Counted from the stretch's first letter, positions 42,811-52,404 are shown. The stretch: 64,000 nt of DNA from Micromonospora nigra (GCF_900091585.1 NZ_FMHT01000003.1:2905501-2969500); one strand, 5' to 3'. Numbers and translations: made by a program. The notes: a model not told the origin generated them from the sequence alone.

Positions 42811-43356
42811 ATGACACCCGTACGCTCCCTCGCCCGCGCCATGTTGAGCGGCATCTTCGTGGTCAGCGGAGCCCGCACCCTTGCCGACCCCGATCAGCTC
42901 GTCGCCGTCGCGAAGCCGGTCACGGACCGGGTGACCCCCCTACTGGAGAAGACCGCCCCCCGCATCCCCACCGACACCCGGACGCTGATCCGGGCCAACG
43001 CCGCCGTGCAGTTCGGCGCCGGCCTGATGCTGGCCACGGGGCGGTTCAGCCGCCCGGCCGCGCTGCTCCTCGCCGGCACGCTGGTGCCGGTCACCCTCGC
43101 CGGGCATCCCTTCTGGAGCCAGGACGACCCCGACTCGCGACGTGGTGACCAGGTTCACTTCCTCAAGAATCTGGGCCTCTTCGGGGGGTTGTTGCTCGCT
43201 GCGGCGGACACGGAGGGTAAACCCGGGCTACGCTGGCGAGCCGGGCACCGCATCGGCCACTCACGACGGTCGGTCCGCCGTGCCGTCCGCACCGCCCGCC
43301 GCGAGGCCCGCCTGGCCGTGCTGTCGGCTTCCACCGCCCGTCGGTTCCCGGGCTGA
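42811..43356 (+). CDS. DoxX family membrane protein
   Basis: A 181-aa membrane protein of the DoxX group: SLARAMLSGIFVVSGARTLADPDQL, RANAAVQFGAGLMLATGRFSRPAALLLAGTLVPVTLAGHPFW and QVHFLKNLGLFGGLLLAAADTEG are characteristic. Four helices are expected. DoxX proteins are linked to thiosulfate oxidation or redox at the membrane but are mostly uncharacterised. A basic C-terminus (RRSVRRAVRTARREARLA) lies in the cytoplasm. ATG 42811 starts the conserved part. Confidence 0.87.
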   Translation: MTPVRSLARAMLSGIFVVSGARTLADPDQLVAVAKPVTDRVTPLLEKTAPRIPTDTRTLIRANAAVQFGAGLMLATGRFSRPAALLLAGTLVPVTLAGHPFWSQDDPDSRRGDQVHFLKNLGLFGGLLLAAADTEGKPGLRWRAGHRIGHSRRSVRRAVRTARREARLAVLSASTARRFPG

Positions 43357-43560
43357 GCTGCGACGACTCGGCCCTGACCCCCGCCAAGGCCGCGAATCAC
43401 CTGAACCGCACGGTAGGCGTTAACGTGGTGGAAATGTCAAGAAGCTGTGTGGGATCGGACACGGTCGCATAACGCGGGAGGCAGTGACGTGAGGCGCCGT
43501 TCTAGGCTCCGTACCGGACCTGGACGGATAGGACGAAGCTGGTACGGGGGTGGCCACACC

Positions 43561-45000
43561 ATGCCGACGATCGTCGGTGGACGGGTGGACCGCCTCGCTC
43601 CGGTCCGCCGCGTGACGCGTGGAATCGATCGCAGGACAGTCGTACGGACCGGCATCGTGGCCGCCGTCGCCTTCGCCGCATGGCTCGCCATCGGCGCATT
43701 CGGGCGGCCGTACAACTTCTTCGACATGAAGATCTACCACGGCGCGGTGGTGTGGTGGGCGAGCGGTCACGAGTTGTACGAGTTCGTCGCGCCCGGCACC
43801 ACCCTGGGCTTCACCTACCCGCCGTTCGCCGGGCTGGCCATGCTGCCCATGGCACACCTGCCGGTCGCCGGTGCCGGAATGGTCAACGCGCTGGCCAGCA
43901 TCGCCGCTCTGGCCGTGGTGCTGGCCGGCCTGTTGCGCCCCGTCGTCGACCGGCTGGGCTGGCCGCTGTGGTTCACGACGGCGATCGCGACGCCACTCGC
44001 CGTCGCCATCGAGCCGAGCCGCGAGACCCTCGGGTTCGGCCAGGTCAACCTGCTGCTGTTCGCCCTGATCATCGCCGACCTGATCGGCCTGCGCTGGCGG
44101 TCCCGGCGCGGCACCCACCACGCCGACGGGGACGGACCGCTGCTGCGCTTCGTCTACGGCGGCGGCTGGGCGGGCGCGGGCATCGGCCTGGCCACCGCCG
44201 TGAAGCTGACCCCGGCCCTGTTCATCCTCTACCTGCTGGTCACCCGGCAGTGGCGGGCGGCCGGCGTCGCCGTCGGCACCACCATCGGCGTGACCCTCGG
44301 CAGCTTCGCCGTGGTGGGCGCCGAGTCCCGCGCGTACTTCGGTGGGGTGCTCTGGCAGACCGAGCGCGTCGGCGCGGCCGACATGACCCCCAACCAGTCG
44401 CTGGCCGGCCTGCTGGCCCGGCTCTACGACTCCATCGAGACGCCCGGACTGCTCTGGCTCGCCTTCTCGGTGCTCATTCTGGCCCTGGGCCTGTCCCGGG
44501 CCGCCAACTCCCACGCCGACGGCGACGAGCTGACCGCGTTCACGCTGGTCGGGCTCACCGCCAACGTCATCAGCCCGATCTCCTGGACGCACCACCTGGT
44601 CTGGGTGATCCCGGCGATCATCGTGCTCGCCGATGCCGCGGTGCGCCGCCGCGAGGCGAGCCGGGGCCTGGTTCTGCGCTCCGGCCAGGGCGGGTACGGG
44701 GGGCCGCCGGGCGTGGCCGGGCTACGCCCGCCGATCTGGTACCCGACGCTGACCGGGGCGCGGCACGGCCTCGCCGCCCTCGGTCTCTACCTGCTGTTCC
44801 TGATCTCGCCGATCTGGCCGTACGAGCACCAGCTCCCCGAGGTCTCCCACTACCAGGACGGCCTGTTCGGCGCGCTGATGGAGAACTCCCTGGCGCTGGC
44901 CCTGATCGTGCTGGTCGCCGCGCTGCCGTGGCGGCCGGGTGCCGAGCCGGCCTTCTACTCCGACCGGACGACCCGTATCGCCCTCCACCACCGCCGCTGA
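43561..45000 (+). CDS. GT87 family polyprenyl-sugar-dependent glycosyltransferase
   Basis: A 479-aa polytopic GT-C enzyme of the DUF2029/PimE-like family. GRPYNFFDMKIYHGAVVWWASGHELYEF carries the acidic residue of the first extracytoplasmic loop, TYPPFAGLAMLPM is a family motif, and TAVKLTPALFILYLLV and ISPISWTHHLVW follow. It probably adds a mannose or other sugar from a polyprenyl-phosphate donor to a cell-envelope lipid. ATG 43561 has GGGGTGG upstream; GTG 43489 would add 24 basic residues. It is convergent with moaE. Confidence 0.85.
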   Translation: MPTIVGGRVDRLAPVRRVTRGIDRRTVVRTGIVAAVAFAAWLAIGAFGRPYNFFDMKIYHGAVVWWASGHELYEFVAPGTTLGFTYPPFAGLAMLPMAHLPVAGAGMVNALASIAALAVVLAGLLRPVVDRLGWPLWFTTAIATPLAVAIEPSRETLGFGQVNLLLFALIIADLIGLRWRSRRGTHHADGDGPLLRFVYGGGWAGAGIGLATAVKLTPALFILYLLVTRQWRAAGVAVGTTIGVTLGSFAVVGAESRAYFGGVLWQTERVGAADMTPNQSLAGLLARLYDSIETPGLLWLAFSVLILALGLSRAANSHADGDELTAFTLVGLTANVISPISWTHHLVWVIPAIIVLADAAVRRREASRGLVLRSGQGGYGGPPGVAGLRPPIWYPTLTGARHGLAALGLYLLFLISPIWPYEHQLPEVSHYQDGLFGALMENSLALALIVLVAALPWRPGAEPAFYSDRTTRIALHHRR

Positions 45001-45013
45001 CAGCGAAACGGGG

Positions 45014-45442
45014 TCAGGGGCAGTTGACCCACTCCTCGGTGCCGTCGGCGAACACCTGACGCTTCCAGATCGGCAGCCGCGCCTTCACCTCGTCGACCAG
45101 CCGGGCGCAGGCCGCGAACGCGGCGGCCCGGTGCGCCGTGCTGACCGCCGCCACCAGGGCCACGTCACCGATGGCCAGCGGGCCGACCCGGTGTGACACC
45201 GCGACCGCGTACACGTCGGGATCGGCGGCGATCTCAGCCGCCACCTCGTGCAGGATGCGCTCCGCGGTCGGGTGCCCCTCGTACTCCAGGCTGGTCACCG
45301 GGCGTCCGTGGTCGTGGTCGCGGACCACGCCCTGGAAGGACACCACCGCCCCGGCCCGCCGGTCGGCGACGGCCGCCTCGTGCGCCGCCAGGTCGAGCGG
45401 CGCGTCGGTGACCCGGCCGTACGTCGCGGCAGGTGCGGTCAC
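45014..45442 (-). CDS. moaE: Molybdopterin synthase large subunit MoaE
   Basis: A 142-aa protein that with MoaD inserts sulfur into precursor Z. VSFQGVVRDHDHGRPVTSLEYEGHP, VAVSHRVGPLAIGDVALVAAVSTAHR and the catalytic-lysine segment VDEVKARLPIWKRQVFADGTEEWVNC are all present. Its GTG start overlaps the moeA stop by four bases, and it is the last gene of the moaC-moaB-moeA-moaE run on the minus strand. Confidence 0.96.
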   Translation of the reverse strand: MTAPAATYGRVTDAPLDLAAHEAAVADRRAGAVVSFQGVVRDHDHGRPVTSLEYEGHPTAERILHEVAAEIAADPDVYAVAVSHRVGPLAIGDVALVAAVSTAHRAAAFAACARLVDEVKARLPIWKRQVFADGTEEWVNCP

Positions 45443-46695
45443 CAGGCACGCTCCCCGGTCAGCAGCGGCAGGGGCACCACCGGCACCCGGTCGCCGGTTG
45501 CGCCGGACGTGCCCGGACGGATCACCGCGAAGCCGTCCGCGCCGGCCAGGCCGCGCAGCATCGCCGAGCCGACGTGCCGCACCCGGTGGGCGGTGCCGGC
45601 GACCCGGTCGAGGCGCACCAGGGCCAGGTGGGTGTGGTCGCCCCGCCCCGGCACCGGCTCGGCGAGGGTGGCGTGGGGAAGGACCGGCATCGTGCGCCCC
45701 GCCAGGCCGGCCAGCAGCGGGGCGACCAGCGAGACCAGGGCGACGACCGCGGACTGCGGGTTGCCGGGCAGCCCGGCCACGAACCGCACCCGGCCGTCCG
45801 CCCCGACCAGCCGGGCCAGCAGCATGGGGAATCCGGGACGCACGGCCACCGTGTTGACCACGTAGTCCGCCCCCAGCGCCTCCAGGGCGGGGTGCAGGTG
45901 GTCGACCGGGCCGTGCATCGTGCCGCCGGTGGTGCAGACCAGATCGGCGCCGGCCAGGGCGGTGCGCAGGGCCGCCACGTGGGCCGGGAGCGTGTCCGCC
46001 ACCGGACCCACCACGTCGCCGGGGCGTACCTGGCAGCCGTAACGGCGCAGCCAGGCCGGAACCGACGGCCCGAGCGCGTCGCGCACCCGCCCCGCGCCGG
46101 GCGGGCCGGCGGTCAGCAGTTCGTCGCCGAAGACCAGCAGCGCCGCGCGGGGCGGGCGGCGCACCCGCAGGGTGTCGTGGCCGCAGGAGGCGGCCAGGCC
46201 GACCAGCGCCGGGTCGACGGGCGTGCCGGCGGGCAGCAGTTCCTCACCCGCGACCGCCTCCTCACCCGGTTCGCGCCACTCCGGCGCCGGGCGGGGCACG
46301 CCGTCGACCAGACCCTCCGGCGTACGCCGGGACTCCTCCACCCGCAGCACGGCGCTCGCGCCGGCCGGCACCATCGCGCCGGTGGCGATCTCGACGGTCG
46401 TGCCGTCCTCGGCGAGCGGGGCGGGGGTGGTGCCCGCGAGGACCCGACCCACGACCCGCCAGGGGCCGGCGCCCCGGACCGCCCAGCCGTCGACGCTGGA
46501 CGTCGGGAAGGCCGGCAGGTCGGTGCGGGTGGTCAACGGCTCGGCGAGGGTGTGACCGTCGATCTCGGCCAGCGGCCGGGCGACGGCGGGAAGCGCGGCG
46601 GCCAGGCCGACCGCGTACACCCGGGACCGGGCCTCTTCCCAGCCGGCCGGAGGTGGCGCGGCGACCCGGCCGGCGGAGGCGGTTTCCGTGCTCAC
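45439..46695 (-). CDS. moeA: Molybdopterin molybdotransferase MoeA
   Basis: Inserts molybdate into adenylated molybdopterin. The 418-aa protein has LTTRTDLPAFPTSSVDGWAVRG (domain entry), VEIATGAMVPAGASAVLRVEE, LVFGDELL, LVCTTGGTMHGPVDHLHPAL (in the position of the usual TTGGVSMGD/ TGG motif, here HGPVDH) and FVAGLPGNPQSAVVAL. The C-terminal domain IV is present. It starts at GTG 46695, 34 bases after moaB. Confidence 0.93.
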   Translation of the reverse strand: MSTETASAGRVAAPPPAGWEEARSRVYAVGLAAALPAVARPLAEIDGHTLAEPLTTRTDLPAFPTSSVDGWAVRGAGPWRVVGRVLAGTTPAPLAEDGTTVEIATGAMVPAGASAVLRVEESRRTPEGLVDGVPRPAPEWREPGEEAVAGEELLPAGTPVDPALVGLAASCGHDTLRVRRPPRAALLVFGDELLTAGPPGAGRVRDALGPSVPAWLRRYGCQVRPGDVVGPVADTLPAHVAALRTALAGADLVCTTGGTMHGPVDHLHPALEALGADYVVNTVAVRPGFPMLLARLVGADGRVRFVAGLPGNPQSAVVALVSLVAPLLAGLAGRTMPVLPHATLAEPVPGRGDHTHLALVRLDRVAGTAHRVRHVGSAMLRGLAGADGFAVIRPGTSGATGDRVPVVPLPLLTGERAW

Positions 46696-46729
46696 CAGAC
46701 GAGCCTATCGGTGCGCGCGTCGGCCAGGC

Positions 46730-47200
46730 TCAGTGGTCGCCGCCGCGCAACTGGTCGACGGTGTGGGCGAGGATCGGACCCAGCACGGCGAGCCCGTCGC
46801 GGGCACCCCCGGACGAGCCGGGCAGGTTGACCACCAGGGTACGGCCGGCCACGCCGCTCAGCCCTCGGGACAGCACGGCGGTCGGCACCCGGTCACGGCT
46901 GTGCGCGCGCACCGCCTCGGCGATGCCGGGAATCTCGTAGTCCAGCACCGCGCGGGTGACGTCGGGGGTGCGGTCGGTGGGGGTCACGCCCGTGCCGCCG
47001 CTGGTGAGCACCACGTCGACTCCGTCGGCGACGGCGGCCCGCAGTGCCTGGCCGACCGGCTCGCCGTCGGGCACCACCACCGGGTCGTCGACCGTGCAGC
47101 CCAGCTCGCGCAACCCGGCGACAAGGAGCGGACCGCTGGTGTCGGCGTACACGCCGGCGGCGGCCCGGTTGGACGCCACCACCACCCGGGCCCGGATCAC
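46730..47200 (-). CDS. moaB: MoaB/Mog-type molybdopterin adenylyltransferase
   Basis: A 156-aa MogA/MoaB fold protein: ARVVVASNRAAAGVYADTSGPLL, VVPDGEPVGQALRAAVADGVDVVLTSGGTGVTPTDRTPDVTRAVLD and LVVNLPGSSGGARDGL are typical. It activates molybdopterin by adenylation before MoeA acts. GTG 47200 overlaps the moaC stop (GTGA), which fixes the start better than a longer upstream option. The moaB/mog naming is by family. Confidence 0.92.
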   Translation of the reverse strand: MIRARVVVASNRAAAGVYADTSGPLLVAGLRELGCTVDDPVVVPDGEPVGQALRAAVADGVDVVLTSGGTGVTPTDRTPDVTRAVLDYEIPGIAEAVRAHSRDRVPTAVLSRGLSGVAGRTLVVNLPGSSGGARDGLAVLGPILAHTVDQLRGGDH

Positions 47201-47688
47201 GGCCGGTCCTCCGGACGCTCCCACAGGCCGGTCCTGCCACCTTCCTTGCGCAGCACCCGGACGGCGTCGACGCTGGCGGCCGGGTCGACCGCCTTGACCA
47301 TGTCGACCAGGGCCAGACCGGCGACCGCCACCGCGGTCAGCGCCTCCATCTCGACGCCCGTCCGGTCGGCGGTGCGGGCGGTGGCCGTGATCTCGACCGT
47401 GTCGGCGGTCAGGGTCAGGTCGACCGTGACGCCGTGCAGGGCGATCGGGTGGCAGAGCGGGATCAGGTCGGGGGTGCGCTTCGCGCCCATGATGCCGGCG
47501 AGCCGCCCGACGGCCAGCGCGTCGCCCTTCGGCAACCCGTCGCGGCGCAGCAGTTCGACCACCTCGACGGTGGTGCGCAGGCGACCCGCCGCCACCGCCG
47601 ACCTGCCGGTCACCTGCTTCGCGGAGACATCGACCATGCGGGCCGCGCCCGCCGCGTCGACGTGGGTGAGCTGCCCGGATTCGGTCAC
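47197..47688 (-). CDS. moaC: Cyclic pyranopterin monophosphate synthase MoaC
   Basis: Acts after MoaA to form cyclic pyranopterin monophosphate. The 163-aa protein has MVDVSAKQVTGRSAVAAGRL, KGDALAVGRLAGIMGAKRTPDLIPLCHP, TVEITATARTADRTGVEMEALTAVAVAGLALVDMVKAVD and a C-terminal LRKEGGRTGLW, all diagnostic. GTG 47688 starts just before SGQLTHVDAAGAARMVDVS. It is the first gene of this operon, behind a 614-base spacer. Confidence 0.96.
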   Translation of the reverse strand: MTESGQLTHVDAAGAARMVDVSAKQVTGRSAVAAGRLRTTVEVVELLRRDGLPKGDALAVGRLAGIMGAKRTPDLIPLCHPIALHGVTVDLTLTADTVEITATARTADRTGVEMEALTAVAVAGLALVDMVKAVDPAASVDAVRVLRKEGGRTGLWERPEDRP

Positions 47689-48302
47689 GGGGGCGAGCCT
47701 ACCGCCCGGGTCGGCGGGCGGCCGGCCCCGTCCGAGGAGTCGACCGGACCGGATCGGCACTCTCGATCGACGATGGGCCACCCATTCCGCCACGTGCACG
47801 AATACCGCGACGCGGCGATCTCGCGGATCGGTCTGTCGCCCCGCCGACTCCGCCCCGTACCTTGCGGTGGAAATTGTCGGCCGCACATCGCTCATCCGAT
47901 CCGGCACGCGCATCCGCCGATCAATGGATGAACAATGCCTGGCCGAGCGGCAGACTGAGGGCCCGGAACTGCATGTGGCGCACGGCAGGAAGCAACATGC
48001 AGCGACCCGCGTACGCAACGACAGATTCCCAGAGCGCTCCGCACAGCCACGGGAGCGGAAAGTCATGAATAGCCGCCAAATTGGCTAATGTTGAATAATG
48101 TCACATTTATCCGTGCTTATTCCGTCTTCTCCAACTTAACCTGCATTCGCCACTGAAACAGCGTACGACCGGTGGCGAGGATGGCGCTCAGGTTGAGGGA
48201 GGCATGTCATGCGCGGCAACGACTGGAACTGACTGCACCCTGGGACGACAGACCTCCCAGCCGGTAGGCTTCGTACACTGCGCGGCCGGCACCGGGAGCG
48301 GT
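47689..48302. other. 614-base intergenic region without a recognised gene
   Basis: The stretch between divergent moaC and the GGDEF-EAL gene becomes notably A/T-rich from about 48060 to 48170. It contains TAGCC(N8)GGCTA at 48070-48087, with an inner GCCAA-A-TTGGC palindrome at 48075-48085, as a possible operator. No coding frame with plausible codon usage or ribosome site and no known riboswitch was recognised. The upstream promoter of moaC must lie at its left side and that of the GGDEF-EAL gene at its right. Confidence 0.6.
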
Positions 48303-50819
48303 ATGACACTTTCCCAGCGACGAGACAATGGGACCGATCGGCGGCTCAGGCTGCTAGTCGGTCTCGTCGTCGTTGCGGCTGCCGTCGTGGTCGTCGTTGC
48401 GGCCCACGCGGCCCTCACCTCTCCCCTCCCCACGCGGCTCACCGGGCCCACGGCGATGATCATGCTCACCTTCATGATCGCTGTCGGCACTCTCGTCAAG
48501 GCCCGCGTCCGGATCAGGTCGACGACCCACTCGATCAGCTGGAACGAGACGGCACTGGTCATCGCCCTGATACTGGCACCGACGCCGTGGGTCGTGCTGT
48601 GCACCGCGGTGGGGGTGGCGCTGGCGTCGCTTCAACTCCCGTTCATCAAGCTCGTCTTCGGGGTGGGGAAGAACGTCCTGATGGCCGCAGGTGCCGGGGC
48701 GACCCTCGCGGCGATCAGCGGGGACGGACCGGCCGGAGGCCCGTGGGACCTCGTCCCGCCGCTCGCGGTCATCTACCTGGTCGCCGTTCTCCTGGACGAG
48801 GCACTCGGCATCCCCGTCATCGCCCTTGCCTCGGGCACCCGGGTCTCCCAACAGTTCCGCAGCAACCTCGACCTGAGGCTGGCCGGCTACGCCGTGCGAT
48901 TCGTCGTCGCGACCGGCACGCTGCTGATCCTGGAGGCCGATTCCCGGCTGCTGCTCGCCATTCCGCCACTCATGCTCAGCCTGCACCTGGCGTACACCGC
49001 CCGGATCAGGCAGCGCACCGAACAGCAGGCGTGGCAGCGACTCGCGCAGACCACGGACGCGCTCAACGTGGTCGAACTGGACGACGTCCTGACCACCGCC
49101 GTCACCCAGGCCGCCGAGCTGTTCTCCGCCGACGAGGTCGAGATCGAACTCCGCGACGGCGGTCGCACCGTCCGGGGTGGGGCCGGCGGCGTCATCGCGT
49201 ACGACGGGCCTGCCGGCCCGCCGACGACAGTCTCCGGCGCCGTCGTCCCCGCCCGCCTCGAGGGGCACGACGAGTCCGTCGACGTGGGGGTGCTGCGGCT
49301 ACGGTTCCACGGGCCGGTGCAGCTCTCCGAGCGGGAGCGGTACACCCTGCACACCTTCGCCTCCGCGCTGTGCACGGCGGTGCGCAACGCGCAGGCGTAC
49401 GCGGAGCTGGCCCGGGTCGCCGAAGCCCACGCGTACGCCGCCGCCCACGACGCGCTGACCGGCCTGGCCAACCGGCGCCGGCTGCTCGACGAGGGCAACG
49501 AACAGCTCAGCAACCGGCACGCCGACGGGGTCACCGCCCTGGTGTTGATCGACCTCAATCACTTCAAGGAGGTCAACGACACGCTCGGGCACGCCGCGGG
49601 CGACCAGGTTCTGATCCAGGTCGCCGACCGGTTGCGCGACACCGCCCGCAACGGCGACCTGGTGGCCCGACTCGGTGGCGACGAGTTCGCCGTACTCCTG
49701 CGAGGTCTGCCGGCCCCGGCGGTCGCCGCGCCGCGCGCGGAGGCCCTGTTGACGGCCCTGCACGAACCGTTCGACATCGACGGCATGCGGATCAGCGTGG
49801 AGGCCAGCGGCGGCATCGCCACCGCACCGACCACCGGCGGCATGGCCGAACTGCTCCGCCGCGCGGACGTCGCCATGTACCAGGCCAAGCGCGCCGGGCA
49901 ACGGATCTCGACGTACGCGTCGGCCCGCGACACCGCCGACCTGGGCCGGCTCACCCTCTGCGGCGACCTGCCCCGCGCCGTGGCCGACCACGAGTTCACC
50001 GTCAACTTCCAACCGATCGTGGACCTCGGCACCGGCGAGGTCACCGCCGCCGAGGCACTCGCCCGCTGGCACCACCCGCAACACGGCAGGATCGACCCGC
50101 TGCGTTTCCTGGAGGCCGTGGAGCGTTCCGGCCTGCTGCCCGCCTTCGCCGAGGCCATCCTCGACCAGGCCCTCGTCGCCGCCGGAAGCTGGCGCGACGC
50201 CGGCTTCGACGTGCCGGTGGCGGTCAACGTCTCCCCCCGCAGCCTGCTCGACGCCCGGTTCCCCGGCGCGGTGCTGGCCCGGCTGCGCGCCCACGACCTG
50301 CCCCCGGACCGCCTCGTGCTGGAGCTGACCGAGACCCTGACGCTCAGCCAACTCGACGTGGTGGACCAGGTGCTCAGCCAACTGCGTGACGCGGGCGTCC
50401 GGCTCGCCCTGGACGACTTCGGCACCGGATACTCCTCGCTCTCGCTGCTGTCCCGCATCCCCGTCCACGAGCTGAAGATCGACCGCAGCTTCGTGACAGC
50501 CATGGAGTCGTCCGCGGAGGCCGCCGCCGTCATCCGCTCCACCCTGGACCTCGGCCGCAGCCTCGGCCTCACCGTCGTCGCCGAGGGAGTGGAGCGGGAG
50601 GCCCAGCGCCGGGCCCTGTGGGAGTTGGGCTGCACCTCCGGCCAGGGTCACCTCTTCGCCCGCCCGGTGCCCGCCGGCACCCTGCTCGCCACCCTGCGCC
50701 GGGGCACCGGCGGCCGGCCGGGCACCCTCGCCGCCCCGCTGCACGACGCGGGCGCGGTCGTCCGGCTCACCCAGGGACGCCGTCAGGGTGGTCGCGCCGA
50801 CCGCCACCTCCCCGCCTGA
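48303..50819 (+). CDS. GGDEF-EAL protein with membrane sensor and GAF-like region
   Basis: An 838-aa cyclic-di-GMP turnover protein. Seven or so N-terminal helices (LLVGLVVVAAAVVVVVAAHAA to LLLAIPPLMLSLHLAY) precede a GAF-like segment (DDVLTTAVTQAAELFSADEVEIEL), a diguanylate cyclase domain with an intact GGDEF (about 458-462) and a phosphodiesterase domain with intact EAL (584-586), DDFGTGYSS and AEGVE. Both activities are possible. ATG 48303 with GGGAG upstream is preferred; ATG 48204 would add 33 residues of low-GC3, cysteine-rich sequence that does not look coding. Confidence 0.9.
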   Translation: MTLSQRRDNGTDRRLRLLVGLVVVAAAVVVVVAAHAALTSPLPTRLTGPTAMIMLTFMIAVGTLVKARVRIRSTTHSISWNETALVIALILAPTPWVVLCTAVGVALASLQLPFIKLVFGVGKNVLMAAGAGATLAAISGDGPAGGPWDLVPPLAVIYLVAVLLDEALGIPVIALASGTRVSQQFRSNLDLRLAGYAVRFVVATGTLLILEADSRLLLAIPPLMLSLHLAYTARIRQRTEQQAWQRLAQTTDALNVVELDDVLTTAVTQAAELFSADEVEIELRDGGRTVRGGAGGVIAYDGPAGPPTTVSGAVVPARLEGHDESVDVGVLRLRFHGPVQLSERERYTLHTFASALCTAVRNAQAYAELARVAEAHAYAAAHDALTGLANRRRLLDEGNEQLSNRHADGVTALVLIDLNHFKEVNDTLGHAAGDQVLIQVADRLRDTARNGDLVARLGGDEFAVLLRGLPAPAVAAPRAEALLTALHEPFDIDGMRISVEASGGIATAPTTGGMAELLRRADVAMYQAKRAGQRISTYASARDTADLGRLTLCGDLPRAVADHEFTVNFQPIVDLGTGEVTAAEALARWHHPQHGRIDPLRFLEAVERSGLLPAFAEAILDQALVAAGSWRDAGFDVPVAVNVSPRSLLDARFPGAVLARLRAHDLPPDRLVLELTETLTLSQLDVVDQVLSQLRDAGVRLALDDFGTGYSSLSLLSRIPVHELKIDRSFVTAMESSAEAAAVIRSTLDLGRSLGLTVVAEGVEREAQRRALWELGCTSGQGHLFARPVPAGTLLATLRRGTGGRPGTLAAPLHDAGAVVRLTQGRRQGGRADRHLPA

Positions 50820-51030
50820 CGGTCGACGACCGCCCAGCCCGCCCACGCCCCGACGGTGCGGTGGGCGAAGCCGGTGCCGCGTCTCCTCCCGTGAGGCAGG
50901 TCGGGCCAGGCCGGGCCGCCACCCGGGCACCCGTCAGGCCGGGCCCCGCCACCCGGGAACCGGCCGGCCGCACCAGCCACGGCGCGGGCGTCAGCCGCCC
51001 CCGACGTCGCCGTCTGCGACACTTGCGCCC

Positions 51031-52401
51031 GTGACCGCCCCCGCCACCCTCCGCCGCCCACGGTGGCGGCGCGTCGACACCGCTGCCGGCGGTCTCGCCC
51101 TCGACCTGGGCCTCTACGCGGTCTCGGCCGCCTTCGCGGCGGTCACCGCCGCCACCTCCACCCTGACGCCACACCGCGCCTGGGGCGCGATCGCCGCCGG
51201 TGGCTACCTCCTCGTCGCCCTGCTGGCCGCCGCTCAACTCCTCGCCCGACGGCGCGACCCCACCTCCGCGGTGGCCGGGCTGCGAGCCCGATGGACGGTC
51301 ACGGCACTCGCCTGGACCGGCACCGCCCTGCTGCCACTGGTCGTGCAGAGCGTCCAGCGGGCCGCCGGTCGTACCGACCGGGCGCAGGAGGAGGTCCAGG
51401 TCGTCGAGGAGTCCGGCCGCCGCCTGGTGGAGACGGGCACCCCCTACCTGGGTCCGGACGCGATCGCCGCGCTGCCGCCCGGCGAGCAGCTGCTCGGATA
51501 CACCCCGTACCAACCGGGGATGGCCCTGTTCGGCGTGCCCCGCGCGGTCGCCGACGGCTGGTGGACCGACTCCCGGGTGTGGTTCGCGCTCGGCACCGCG
51601 CTGGCGCTGGCCGTCGCGGTGCGTACCCTGCGCGACCGCCGCACCGCACCACCCGGAACGACCACGCCACCCGGAACGACCGCGCCGGGCGAGCACGCCG
51701 CGCCGCCCGAGGCCGCCGAGCGGCGCGACGCGGCGCTGCTGCGTGGCGTACAGGCCGCCACCGTGCTGCCGGTCTGTGCTCTCACCCTCGCCACCGGCGG
51801 CGACGACCTGCCCGTCCTCGCGCTCTGTCTGCTGGCCCTGGCCTTCGCCGCCGCCGGTCGACCCGGCCGATCCGGGATCGCCGTCGGCCTGGCCGGCGCG
51901 CTGAAGCTGTTCGCCTGGCCGGTCGCCCTCGTTTTGATCGGGTGGGGCCTGACCCGCCGGGCCGGCCTGCGGGTCGCCGCCGGTGCGCTCGGCATCCCCG
52001 TCGCCGTGCTCCTGCCCGTCCTGCTCGTCGACGGGGCAGCCCTCGTCGAGAACGTGCTGCGCTTCCCCCTCGGCCTCGGCCTGGTGGGCAGCCCCGCGCA
52101 GTCCCCCTTCCCCGGTCACCTGATCGCCACGGCGCTGCCCGCCGGTCGGGCCGTCGCCGCCGCGCTCCTCGTCGCGGCGGGGCTGGCCATCACCGTCCAG
52201 CTCGTCCGCCGTCCACCCCGCACCGCCGTCGCCGCCGCGCTGTTCTGCGGGTACGGGCTGCTCGCCGCGATCCTGCTGATGCCGTCGACCCGGTTCGGCT
52301 ACCTGCTCTACCCGGTCGCGCTGCTGGTCTGGGCACCCGCACTCCGAGCCGCCGGTTCGGCGAACCGGCGGACGGAGGTCCCCGGCAGGGCGTACACCTG
52401 A
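51031..52401 (+). CDS. Polytopic membrane protein, GT87/GT-C-like
   Basis: A 456-aa protein with about ten helices, for example LDLGLYAVSAAFAAVTAATS, AWGAIAAGGYLLVALLAAAQLLA, FALGTALALAVAVRTL, FAWPVALVLIGWGL and FCGYGLLAAILLMPST. VQVVEESGRRLVETGTPYLGPD resembles the acidic loop of polyprenyl-dependent glycosyltransferases, and AVGLAGALKLFAWPVALVLI resembles the GT87 KxxP region. The sugar and acceptor are unknown. GTG 51031 begins the conserved part; the 211-base stretch before it shows nothing. The PRTase gene starts three bases after the stop. Confidence 0.65.
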   Translation: MTAPATLRRPRWRRVDTAAGGLALDLGLYAVSAAFAAVTAATSTLTPHRAWGAIAAGGYLLVALLAAAQLLARRRDPTSAVAGLRARWTVTALAWTGTALLPLVVQSVQRAAGRTDRAQEEVQVVEESGRRLVETGTPYLGPDAIAALPPGEQLLGYTPYQPGMALFGVPRAVADGWWTDSRVWFALGTALALAVAVRTLRDRRTAPPGTTTPPGTTAPGEHAAPPEAAERRDAALLRGVQAATVLPVCALTLATGGDDLPVLALCLLALAFAAAGRPGRSGIAVGLAGALKLFAWPVALVLIGWGLTRRAGLRVAAGALGIPVAVLLPVLLVDGAALVENVLRFPLGLGLVGSPAQSPFPGHLIATALPAGRAVAAALLVAAGLAITVQLVRRPPRTAVAAALFCGYGLLAAILLMPSTRFGYLLYPVALLVWAPALRAAGSANRRTEVPGRAYT

Positions 52402-52404
52402 GAC

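Noticed and set aside
47689..48302. Moco, c-di-GMP or other known riboswitch
   Set aside because: I searched by eye for the conserved cores and found none; the neighbours alone do not justify a call.
48204..48302. N-terminal extension of the GGDEF-EAL protein from ATG 48204
   Set aside because: Low third-position GC and cysteine-rich sequence unlike coding DNA here; ATG 48303 has its own ribosome site.
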